A stretch of 64,000 bases of DNA. Source: Bacteroides sp. MSB163 (GTDB lineage Bacteria > Bacteroidota > Bacteroidia > Bacteroidales > Bacteroidaceae). This document shows, piece by piece, positions 26,301 to 34,094 of the stretch. The translations under genes were made by a program, and so were the position numbers. The stretch covers positions 5,882,001 through 5,946,000 of the forward strand of contig NZ_CP143867.1 of NCBI RefSeq assembly GCF_036416795.1, read 5' to 3'. Within the stretch, counting starts at the first letter, position 1, and every line of letters starts with the position of its first letter. The notes beneath the pieces were generated by a model. The model saw only the letters and a list, made by a program, of their open reading frames with translations. It was not told the origin of the DNA and searched no databases.

Positions 26301-27447
26301 TCGAAATTTCATATTGCAGCAATCCATACCCCTCAGTAGCTATCCATAAGTTTTTCTGTTTATCGACACAAGCCGTACCATAGATTCCCGTTTGCTGATT
26401 CACCGTCTTCCCCGGAGTATGATGAATGAAGCGGTCGGTAAGCGAGCTCAGCCAAGTGACACCACCGGCAAAAGTACCAATCCACAACGTACCGGTATGA
26501 TCACGGCAAAAAGAATAAATGGAAAAATGCCCCAAGCCACGTCCGGGTTCGTCATAACTGCTCACTTTACAAATCTGGTCTTTCAACGGTGCATAAGCAT
26601 AAATACCGTCGAAAGTACCAATCAATATCTCTCCATCCCATTCGGCAAGGCAACGGACATAATTATTCTTCAGACCACTATTGGCAGATGTATAAGAAGT
26701 TATTTTATGGTTACGGACATCAATGCGGTTCAGTCCGCCAAATTGACAACCTACCCAGATGCGATGATAAGAATCTTCATAAAGAGTGGAAATACTATTA
26801 TCCGGTAAGCCGGCATGACGGTCATAGTGATTAATCACCTGCATCTGTTTGTTACACTGGTAAACTCCGTTCACTGCCGTACCTATCCAGAAATTACCTG
26901 CCTTATCCTCCATCAAGGCAGTGATGGAAGTATTGAAATTTTCCACAAACTCCACCCTTTTAAAGTTGTCTTGTTCGGGAATATAACAACAAAGCCCACT
27001 GCGGGTACCCACCCATACTTTGCCGGAACTATCAACCAAAAGAGAAAGGATACTTGCACTGGAGAGTCCATCTACACTAAAATAATTGCGGATACGTTCG
27101 GTGCGAAGACACATCCGGCTTAGTCCGCGACTGGTACCTATCCATAAATTCTTGCTATGATCTTCGCGTATTTCATTGACTTCATTGTCTGCCAAACTCA
27201 GGGAGTCTCCCGGATGATGACGAAAAACAGTATATTCACTGCCATTATAACGATTCAGTCCATTACGCGTCCCTAGCCAAAGATATCCCCGGGTATCCTG
27301 GCAAATGGTCATCACGGAGAGTTGGGAAATCCCTTCATTCAGTTTCTGGCTATAATAGAATGAATATTTAGAATGTTCAGCCCACACATACAACACTGAG
27401 AATGAGCAAACTAACAACATCAACAATATTTTCCTTTTCATCAGCAT
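23332..27447 (-). CDS. Hybrid two-component system regulator (HTCS-2)
   Basis: A 1371-residue paralogue of HTCS-1 with the same order: signal peptide, two Reg_prop propellers (about 30-690), Y_Y_Y domain, one membrane helix near 795-820, HisKA with His843 (FAHELRTP, where HTCS-1 has FSHELRTP), HATPase, receiver with Asp1165 (VLSDIMMPK) and AraC-type helix-turn-helix (about 1265-1365). It should bind an oligosaccharide in the periplasm and activate target operons. It has its own -7 box and is separated from the glycosidase operon by a hairpin and from the cytochrome operon by a terminator, so it may be made at a low constant level. Either of two in-frame Met codons 6 bp apart could be the start. 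Confidence 0.97.
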   Translation of the reverse strand: MLMKRKILLMLLVCSFSVLYVWAEHSKYSFYYSQKLNEGISQLSVMTICQDTRGYLWLGTRNGLNRYNGSEYTVFRHHPGDSLSLADNEVNEIREDHSKNLWIGTSRGLSRMCLRTERIRNYFSVDGLSSASILSLLVDSSGKVWVGTRSGLCCYIPEQDNFKRVEFVENFNTSITALMEDKAGNFWIGTAVNGVYQCNKQMQVINHYDRHAGLPDNSISTLYEDSYHRIWVGCQFGGLNRIDVRNHKITSYTSANSGLKNNYVRCLAEWDGEILIGTFDGIYAYAPLKDQICKVSSYDEPGRGLGHFSIYSFCRDHTGTLWIGTFAGGVTWLSSLTDRFIHHTPGKTVNQQTGIYGTACVDKQKNLWIATEGYGLLQYEISTGEGQFYLIDKDSYSVHNSNVIKTVYAEDDCIWCGTVLGEVYRFDLATRRFSLFYKYPIELAVYGIVRDADGNLWVGTSKAGYALTCFTPSGERKTEFTGSKGEKLHFSSVRCMEEESPGVLLIGMRSAGLYRYNTHSGELTVFRTSRPEKEMQIPSDYISSILSTRSGDVWVSTYGGGIFQLDKRGGVLRRVTEKEGLMGGDICKLLEGADGNLWMSSLQGISSYSPSTGEIKNFPFNNGIHLREFTYRGGVAMPDGTLCFTGNDGFITFYTPEIPMNRFVPPIVLEDLLVNNRVARADDGTGILSGLLNEAKVINLQYNQNNLAIGYKALNFINPEMNRYAYKLEGYDEDWNHVGERSTAYYTNLRPGTYLFHVKACNNDGVWNEEGKTLRIVITPPLWATWYAFLIYGLLLIGVFYAIFHYFNTRRRLRERLQMEQKEKLQQEEFHQAKMHLFTNFAHELRTPLMLIITPFEELVKRMDVAMELRDKLMVIYKNAQRLLLLVNQLLDLQKNQSGTMELQVTENNVYEFVTEIYCAFNQIAQTNEITFTLDCRDREFQAWYDKMLLEKVVFNLLSNAFKYTPSGKDIRMSVDCVSAGELEESYRKEVAPSALYMMLQVVDAGCGIPPQERDKVFTPFYRVPETAGVNVPGTGIGLSLVYSIVKLHKGVIRIEDREDGTEGARFIVLLPVSREAFTEDETDSMPVETIGDTAFAQPVEKSQTSPIGEIAPKKPVVLLVEDDKDVRDYLHKSLENDYEIIEAANGIKGYDKAVQFFPDLVLSDIMMPKRNGLELCSMIKNDIRIGHIPVILMTARSMVMHIREGFEAGADDYVIKPFSMDVLRIRIQSLLQSREQLKKLYGKRFSPEVVGVSTTSADERFSQKLYEIIEKNISDQNLGIEMLCDQIGISRANLYRKIKAISELSPTELIRNKRLEVALRYLKETNMSVSEVATLLGFNSHSYFSNSFKAFYGFTPTEFVQMNSANKEKM

Positions 27448-27463
27448 AGATATATTTACTGCA

Positions 27464-27471
27464 CAAAAATA
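27464..27471 (-). promoter_or_regulatory. Putative -7 box of HTCS-2
   Basis: On the minus strand TATTTTTG fits the Bacteroides -7 consensus and would give a leader of about 10 nt. No clear -33 box and no CTCAA site at the 54-nt distance, so this regulator is probably not under the same control. Confidence 0.5.
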
Positions 27472-27577
27472 AGAAAAGCATAGAAATTACATAGAATATA
27501 GTGCAGAAAGGTACGGAAATAGAATAAGATGAGCAAGGGTTAGTGGTAAACACATACTATCAGAAGTTACGACAGAG

Positions 27578-27648
27578 CCTACCATCAATACGGATGATGA
27601 TAGGCATCATCCGTATTGATGGTAGGCATCATCGGCATTGATGATAAG
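27578..27648. repeat. 22-bp repeat array forming a perfect long hairpin
   Basis: Two 22-bp arms (27578-27599 and 27605-27626) are exact reverse complements around a 5-nt loop. A third, imperfect 22-bp copy follows directly (27627-27648). The hairpin lies about 54 bp past the end of the glycosidase operon. No T-run follows it on the minus strand, so it is more likely a transcript-end stabiliser or repeat element than a simple intrinsic terminator. The rest of the 232-bp gap holds only the HTCS-2 promoter. Confidence 0.85.
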
Positions 27649-27679
27649 ATGCCTCCTGCACTTATCTATCCTGCATGCA

Positions 27680-29722
27680 TTATAGATTCACCCTCACTGC
27701 TACACCTTCCGTTATATTCTTCCTTAATATGGGCTTGCCACCTTTCAAGACTTCTACATGCAGCTTCTTTCCTGCACGGGATACACGAATATCAAACTCC
27801 GAATTGAAAGCACGGACACGGTTCAGGTTCATATACTCCCACCCCTGTGGCAAACGGGGTGTCATCTCGAAACTGCGCAATCCTGTAGGCCGGATGCCGA
27901 ACAGGCCTTCAGTATAGATACGGCAATACAATCCACTTTCAGCAGAAAGATGACGCTGATCTCCTTCGGGCCACGCTTCAATGGCATAAGGCACATGATC
28001 GCCCAACAAACGGCGATGTGAATACTTCTTGAGGAAGTTCATACCTTTCTCCACTTCTCCGGCAGCAATGGTGCCACGCAGGGCATAGAGGGTACTACGA
28101 TCCCAGAAGGTTTCGGTACCGGCTTGCGTCAGTAACCCATCGTCCGTCCATAGGCGGGGCGAAAAGAGCGCATCAATAGTGCCATGCGCACGGGTGTAGA
28201 TACCCATAACAAGAGGCATACAAATCCAGGAACGCAGGATATCATTACCTTCATAATAGCGGTAGCTGTGGAAACCTTCTATCTCGTAACCAAAATGTTT
28301 TTCTATGGCTTTCTCTAAAGCATCCGCTTGATCACGATACGTGTTCAATTGCTTTGCCGATACTCCCAATTCACGTCCCAGCATAACGGCTGAACGCAAA
28401 GCGTCATAGTAAAGCGTAGAGGTACAGAGGTTTGCATCACCAGCCGGAAAGCGGTTCTCCAATTCATCCGAATTCGATGCAACCACACCGGCGGGAGTTA
28501 ATTTACGGTTACAATACTCCAGACACCATTCGATCAGAGGCCACAGTTCACGCGCTTCCGCCTTATCTCCACGAGCCAACGCATAGCGTGCGGCACCATA
28601 AGCAATCATGGCACCGTCTCCCCTATCTTTGGCTCCATGCCAGAAGCTGACACCTTCGGAGATGATGGAACTCGGAATAGGTTTATACTCCGGATTCATA
28701 TAGCGGGCAAAGTGGCGGAAAGAGTTCAATGCGGACTCATTACCAATCTCATAACCCAGGAAAGGGAAGAAAGGATTGATATACTCTGCCTGGTCGTTAG
28801 CCCAGACAGCCGCATAATAGGCTTCACCACCGGGACCATGCATCAATCCGCCTTTCGTACGGTAGATACTTTCAGCACCACGCAGTTTGGCGAAAGCAAA
28901 CATGCGATTGAGTACGGGATCAGGAGTCTCCAAAACCAGATTGCCCCACCACTGACTGATAAGCGCTTCACGCGCGGCACGCTCGCTAAGGATGTTGATA
29001 TGTGAAAGGCCGGCGCTGTTTCGTCCGGACGGAGCATCCGCCAGTTTCCTTCCGGAAAAGATTGCATAGAATTCAAGCGTCTCTCCCGGTTTCAAAACAA
29101 AGACACCACTTTTGGAAAGAGCGGCTTCAATGCAATATGCACCATATACACCGGCTTCCTCAGGAGTAGTATATGTTACATTCCACTCAGGCACTCGCAA
29201 CGTTATCTGATTCGGACTGCTATTCTTGAAAGTATATTCCTCACAATAGCGCGCGGCGTTGGTGGATGGATAAAGTACACGAGTCAACTGTACGGCATCT
29301 TTCAGTTCCTTACGCCGGTAAACATAGCTGAAACTGCTTTCCACACGCATGATACCATTAAAGGTAACGTCGCGTACTTCTTCATTCATCAGGGTTTGAT
29401 CGTCCACCGTCACCAAAGCGGGAATATTCACATCGAAACGCTGCTTCAGATTGTTCTGTGTCTTATTGGGATGCATGCGAAGCATAGGGAAAACAAGACT
29501 TCGGTTCAGATGGAAACGCTTTTGTGCATCCACACCGTAACGAAGGACAACGGAAAGTTGTTGCCCACTCATTTCCAGATGATCGTCATGTGGAATATTA
29601 TCATTGATATTCCAGCGGATGGCTCCATTATCCTGAATAGTCCAACGATCTTTCGGTTGTGCAATGGCCAGCGAACCAGCAAAGATGAAAGAGAAAAGTA
29701 ATAAAGTTCTTCTCAAGTTCAT
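27680..29722 (-). CDS. Six-hairpin (alpha/alpha)6 glycosidase, family not assigned
   Basis: A 680-residue exported protein (signal MNLRRTLLLFSFIFAGSLAIA). An N-terminal beta-sandwich (about 25-240, with VPEWNVTYTTPEEAG) leads into an (alpha/alpha)6 barrel with MHGPGGEAYY, WANDQAEY (Asp310), DRGDGAM (Asp369), SNSDELENRFP and TEGLFGIRPTGLRSFEMTP. The last phrase is typical of the C-terminal sheet in GH78-, GH94- and GH63-like enzymes. Acidic residues at 310 and 369 are candidate catalytic sites, but I cannot place it in a named GH family. It is the last gene of the glycosidase unit, 13 bp behind GH36, and probably acts in the periplasm on the same oligosaccharide. Confidence 0.7.
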   Translation of the reverse strand: MNLRRTLLLFSFIFAGSLAIAQPKDRWTIQDNGAIRWNINDNIPHDDHLEMSGQQLSVVLRYGVDAQKRFHLNRSLVFPMLRMHPNKTQNNLKQRFDVNIPALVTVDDQTLMNEEVRDVTFNGIMRVESSFSYVYRRKELKDAVQLTRVLYPSTNAARYCEEYTFKNSSPNQITLRVPEWNVTYTTPEEAGVYGAYCIEAALSKSGVFVLKPGETLEFYAIFSGRKLADAPSGRNSAGLSHINILSERAAREALISQWWGNLVLETPDPVLNRMFAFAKLRGAESIYRTKGGLMHGPGGEAYYAAVWANDQAEYINPFFPFLGYEIGNESALNSFRHFARYMNPEYKPIPSSIISEGVSFWHGAKDRGDGAMIAYGAARYALARGDKAEARELWPLIEWCLEYCNRKLTPAGVVASNSDELENRFPAGDANLCTSTLYYDALRSAVMLGRELGVSAKQLNTYRDQADALEKAIEKHFGYEIEGFHSYRYYEGNDILRSWICMPLVMGIYTRAHGTIDALFSPRLWTDDGLLTQAGTETFWDRSTLYALRGTIAAGEVEKGMNFLKKYSHRRLLGDHVPYAIEAWPEGDQRHLSAESGLYCRIYTEGLFGIRPTGLRSFEMTPRLPQGWEYMNLNRVRAFNSEFDIRVSRAGKKLHVEVLKGGKPILRKNITEGVAVRVNL

Positions 29723-29735
29723 AAGGTTATTGTGT

Positions 29736-31904
29736 TTAATTGTTAGCTATTAATATCAATACAGCACTCTCAAACTGGGTATTCAATGGATTCTCCAGAC
29801 CTTTTTCCATCAGTTCCGCTCCCGTAAATACCTTGCCATTGGCAGGGAAACGGGAAGCTACTCCCTTTGCCAGACTTACTTCCTCCACACGATATTTTTT
29901 ATGGGCATCTAGCCCACCAAGCATTACCCGGGGTTCATTGCCATCTTTAGTCTGGTAGAAGTAAACGACTGCCTTTTGTTTATCTGTTGAAACATAACTC
30001 AAAGAAGCCAATGAGGACTCATAGGGAGAAACCAAGCGATAAAGCTCGCCATGCATCACCAACGGACGGATGCGTTCTTTATATAATTTCACAGCATCGG
30101 CAATCTGCGCGCGTTCTTCAGCCGTAGCCTTATCCAATGCCAAGTCTATTCCGAACGCACCGCTCAATGCCACATCGATTGCCATCTTCAAATGACGCTT
30201 ACCCATACGGGTGACATGAGCGGAAATCGTATTTGCAGGAAAGAAATGCGAGAAGCCCCATTGTATCTTGATACGTCCCAACGGATCTGTGTTGTCACTG
30301 GGCCAGAAAGAATGGAAATAGGGCATTGCGCCATAGTCCACACGCCCCGATCCGCCGGCACAAAGCATGGCCATCACATTGGGGAAACCTTTGGCAAAAC
30401 GATCCATCAGGCGGTAAAGCGCCCAGTTATAGTCTATCCAGAGATGACTCTGATCGGCAGTCTGCAAATAAGAAGATCCGGGTTGGGTGATGTAACGGTT
30501 ACAGTCCCACTTCACATAAGTGATATCCGGGTTAGGCCGCAAGGTTTTGTCGATAATATCCCATTCAAAAGCCTGTACCTCGGGGCGGGTAAGATCCAGT
30601 ATTTCCTGATGACGACCCAGTATCGGTTCACGCTTGGGTTGAGTAATGATCCAATCCGGATGTTTCTGATAAAGTTCACTCTGAGGATTCACCATCTCGG
30701 GTTCCAGCCAGATACCGAAGCCAACTTTACGCTTCAATGCTTCTTTGGCAATATATGACAGACCTTTGGGTAACTTCTTGGTAGAAGGGTCCCAATCTCC
30801 CAGACCATGCTTATCATCATCACGGGAGTAAGGGCCATTACCGAACCAGCCATCATCCAATAAGAAAAGTTCAGCCCCCACCTGGCGGGCACCGTCAAAG
30901 AGTTGCTTCAGGCGGTCTTCATCAAAATCGCAGTGCGTAGCTTCCCAGTTGTTCAACAATACAGGGCGGTCTTTCTCTGCATCGCGGATGGCATTTGCCA
31001 TAGCCCAACGATGGAAACGACGGCTGGCTTCTCCCTTACCCTGCTTACTATACGTGTAGAGAATGGCGGGTGTAGTAAATGTGCCACCACGCTCCAGATT
31101 GTATTGTGAGCCCAAAGGATTCATACCGGTCAGCAAACGCAGGTTCTTGTTCCAGTCTACATCGAAAGCAAACTGGAAACTGCCGCTCCAACGCAAAGAA
31201 GCAGCCAGTACTTCACCTTCATTTTCTTTAGCCGGTCCGTTCAGTGAGAGGATAAAAGAAGGAATACGCATCTGATGCGCACGGATGCCTAATTTGGAAT
31301 CCAGAATCTTGACTCCTTCCGAAAGCCGTTCTTCATTGAGGGTTGCTTCGCGTTTATAGTTACCGGAGAATTGAGTGAGCCAATATTCCTTTGCCTTTAC
31401 CACTGGGGCAGCAGAAGCAAAACGATGCAGAATGACTTTACCTTTCTCATTATGCGTAACGGTATTCCATATCTCCATCATGCTATTGTCTGCATAGCAC
31501 TTGATATAGATATCTACGGTGAAAGGATAGGCAGGGTCTTTCAGTAAAATAACGGTTTGTTCGATACCCGGCGCCAAGGTTTCCGTACGATGTCCGGCGT
31601 AGTGAAGTTCCGTAGATGTATTTCCATCTACATGAGTTGCCTGAATAGCCGGTTCTGTCAGGACACCGTTTCCATAAGGAGGAAGAAACTCCCATTCACG
31701 TGAGGGTATCTTAGCAGGAGGCTCTACTTCACGGGTAGCATCTCCAAAACCCAATTGGTAAAGGCGATTGTCCGTACCCACCATAAAGGTCAGTTTCAGT
31801 TCGCCGGATGTAACGGTGAAGAGTTTCTTCACATTTGGATTGTCCGCTGCATGCACCGTGAGGAGAAGGCAGAGAAATAAACAGGTCGTCAATATATTCT
31901 TCAT
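29736..31904 (-). CDS. GH36 alpha-galactosidase
   Basis: A 722-residue exported enzyme (signal ending near HAA, residue 20) that removes terminal alpha-1,6-linked galactose with retention. An N-terminal beta-supersandwich is followed by a TIM barrel with FLLDDGWFG, GIWLEPEMVNP, YVKWDCNRY (nucleophile Asp467) and PSDNTDP (acid/base Asp537), all standard GH36 landmarks. Length is normal for the family. It lies 7 bp behind GH31 and is part of the unit transcribed from the promoter near 39659. Together with the GH97 enzyme it points to alpha-galactose residues in the target glycan. Confidence 0.93.
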   Translation of the reverse strand: MKNILTTCLFLCLLLTVHAADNPNVKKLFTVTSGELKLTFMVGTDNRLYQLGFGDATREVEPPAKIPSREWEFLPPYGNGVLTEPAIQATHVDGNTSTELHYAGHRTETLAPGIEQTVILLKDPAYPFTVDIYIKCYADNSMMEIWNTVTHNEKGKVILHRFASAAPVVKAKEYWLTQFSGNYKREATLNEERLSEGVKILDSKLGIRAHQMRIPSFILSLNGPAKENEGEVLAASLRWSGSFQFAFDVDWNKNLRLLTGMNPLGSQYNLERGGTFTTPAILYTYSKQGKGEASRRFHRWAMANAIRDAEKDRPVLLNNWEATHCDFDEDRLKQLFDGARQVGAELFLLDDGWFGNGPYSRDDDKHGLGDWDPSTKKLPKGLSYIAKEALKRKVGFGIWLEPEMVNPQSELYQKHPDWIITQPKREPILGRHQEILDLTRPEVQAFEWDIIDKTLRPNPDITYVKWDCNRYITQPGSSYLQTADQSHLWIDYNWALYRLMDRFAKGFPNVMAMLCAGGSGRVDYGAMPYFHSFWPSDNTDPLGRIKIQWGFSHFFPANTISAHVTRMGKRHLKMAIDVALSGAFGIDLALDKATAEERAQIADAVKLYKERIRPLVMHGELYRLVSPYESSLASLSYVSTDKQKAVVYFYQTKDGNEPRVMLGGLDAHKKYRVEEVSLAKGVASRFPANGKVFTGAELMEKGLENPLNTQFESAVLILIANN

Positions 31905-31911
31905 AATCTTA

Positions 31912-34068
31912 TCATTCTTCTGTCATAAACTTCCAGGTAACATTGGCAATACTGTTCGGCTTACCTTTTTCTGCTTTGGATATAGCACCCTTCAGCTTGC
32001 CTTTCTTATCGCGTGTCACAGTGATATCACGCCAAGAATAGGCACCCTTCTCATAATCGAATGTTTCTCCGTCATCATCATACAGACGGTAAGAACCATC
32101 CGCTTTTCCATAATGGCGGATTTCCAGATTCACCTTCTCTCCTGCTTTCGGCGCATGCAGGCGGGGTTCCATAAATGGCAGGATAGCTCCATCCTTTACA
32201 TATACCGGAATACGGTCCAAGCCCGGCGTAACAGTAATCTTCTCGCCATTGCCCGCATATTTACCTGTATAGAAATCGTACCAGTCTCCCTTAGGCAATA
32301 CCACCGTACGTTCTTTCTGGCCTTTGAACATGGGAGCCACCAACAGATATTCACCAGCCATATACTGATCCTTAATTTCCTTGGAAACAGCTTCCAGATA
32401 AGGATTCTCTTCCAGATTTGCATCCGACAGTTTCGCTGTAGTTCCTTGTTCAGGATTGAAACCCGGTTCCAGATTCATGGCACGGAACGGAGGAATACCA
32501 TCGAAATGATAACGTGCGAATTCACTATACCAGTAAGGCATCATCTGCATACGCAGCACAGCATACTCTTTTATCTGATTCTCTACTTCGGGGAATGTCC
32601 AGGGTTTCGTACCGCTTGCCCAGGCATTAATCATTGCCATCGGTGAGAATACTACAGACTGGAAACGGCGTAGCCAGTCTTCCGATGAACTGGAACTACG
32701 TACTTCCGGAGTCCACAATACACCACTAAAACCTGAATTAATCAAAGCAGTAATAAAGTCCTGATGACTGTAATAGTCATTATAAATCACATAGGGGAAG
32801 GAAGCAGCACCGGCATTCGATGCGCGAACCAATCCGAAGGTACGTTGATTACGCTTCTTGTACAATTCCGCAGTAGTGCGTTGTACCCACAAACCATAAG
32901 TCTGACGCATCTGCTCGGCAGCAATTCCACTGGGGAAAGTAGCTACATCCGGCCATACATAACGGTCATATCCGTCTACTTCATCCACTTTATAACCGCT
33001 GACACCGATATTCACGTGTTCCTGTTCCAGCTTATCCATCCAGATTTTGCGGGCTTTCTCGCCTGCCAGGTCGGGCACTATACCACACCATACGGTGTGT
33101 GAACCGCTTACCGGATACATTTCCTTATATATCTTTGAATCGGGAGATACGTATGGGTTTGTCCATAAGTTGATACGTACTCCTTTAGCCAACATATCTT
33201 TCACAAAGCCGGCGGGATCAGGATAGCGGGTAACATCCCACTCAAAGGTACAAGGATACGCTTTGCTTTGCCAACCCGGTTCCAGTCCGATGAAGTCCAA
33301 CGGGAAACCGCGTTGTTCAAACTCATCCGCTTCGTTCTTCACGTCTTCAGCTGTATAGAGCTTCTTTGTACGTTGTGTAAAGCCCAATCCCCAGCGCGGA
33401 GGCAATGTACCACCTCCACAGAGCAGGTTATAACGACGGACAACATCCATAGGAGTAGGTCCGGCAAACAGATAAATTTCTGCACCCGGGGCAGGAACCA
33501 AGATAGAAACGGCATCCGAGTAAGGAGCAGATGTCCAGGTCTTATCCAGATTACGATCCTTGGCAACCGGAGCATTCGGACTATCCTTACGTGCGCCGCT
33601 ACCAGCATACACAGTCAGATAACGTGCCGAATTGATCAGTACCCCATAGCCGGAACTGGAAATATAAAAGGGAACAGGAGCATGTGTGCGTCCGTTGTCA
33701 CGTCCACCGTAATGGTCTACATGCAGGTTCAGAATCTTGCCACGCTGGTGTACCGTCTGGAAGTTCAGTCCAAAGCCGTACAACTGTTCCTTGCGTTGCA
33801 AAGGAATACGGAGACTTGTTTTGCCATCCTGTATGAAACCCACAATTTCATTCGCTAATTGGGGTAATGTCACCTCCGGTAAGCGGGCAAAACCTTCCTT
33901 TTGCGGTGTGACACCGGCCACTCCCAGTAATGAATACTCTTCAGGAGTACCTACCACACCTTTCCAAACGCCAGGCTCCACTTGCTGCCAGGCTATCTGT
34001 GCTTTAGCTGGACATAGCATCAACAAAGCCATTGCCCCTACAATCAAAATCTTCTTCATTCTCTTCAT
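31912..34068 (-). CDS. GH31 alpha-glycosidase (alpha-glucosidase/xylosidase/galactosidase type)
   Basis: A 718-residue exported enzyme (signal ending AKAQ, about residue 23). After an N-terminal beta-sandwich comes the barrel with WGLGFTQRTKKLYT, GLEPGWQSK, INLWTNPYVSP and GYKVDEVDG, where Asp362 is the nucleophile. The usual GH31 acid/base motif WxGD is replaced here by VIYNDYYSHQD, so the acid/base is probably an Asp in that loop, as in more distant subfamilies. Substrate cannot be told: GH31 includes glucosidases, xylosidases, galactosidases and sulfoquinovosidases. It lies 26 bp behind GH97 and 7 bp ahead of GH36. Confidence 0.9.
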   Translation of the reverse strand: MKRMKKILIVGAMALLMLCPAKAQIAWQQVEPGVWKGVVGTPEEYSLLGVAGVTPQKEGFARLPEVTLPQLANEIVGFIQDGKTSLRIPLQRKEQLYGFGLNFQTVHQRGKILNLHVDHYGGRDNGRTHAPVPFYISSSGYGVLINSARYLTVYAGSGARKDSPNAPVAKDRNLDKTWTSAPYSDAVSILVPAPGAEIYLFAGPTPMDVVRRYNLLCGGGTLPPRWGLGFTQRTKKLYTAEDVKNEADEFEQRGFPLDFIGLEPGWQSKAYPCTFEWDVTRYPDPAGFVKDMLAKGVRINLWTNPYVSPDSKIYKEMYPVSGSHTVWCGIVPDLAGEKARKIWMDKLEQEHVNIGVSGYKVDEVDGYDRYVWPDVATFPSGIAAEQMRQTYGLWVQRTTAELYKKRNQRTFGLVRASNAGAASFPYVIYNDYYSHQDFITALINSGFSGVLWTPEVRSSSSSEDWLRRFQSVVFSPMAMINAWASGTKPWTFPEVENQIKEYAVLRMQMMPYWYSEFARYHFDGIPPFRAMNLEPGFNPEQGTTAKLSDANLEENPYLEAVSKEIKDQYMAGEYLLVAPMFKGQKERTVVLPKGDWYDFYTGKYAGNGEKITVTPGLDRIPVYVKDGAILPFMEPRLHAPKAGEKVNLEIRHYGKADGSYRLYDDDGETFDYEKGAYSWRDITVTRDKKGKLKGAISKAEKGKPNSIANVTWKFMTEE

Positions 34069-34094
34069 TTTATTATAATAGTGTTATTCTCATT

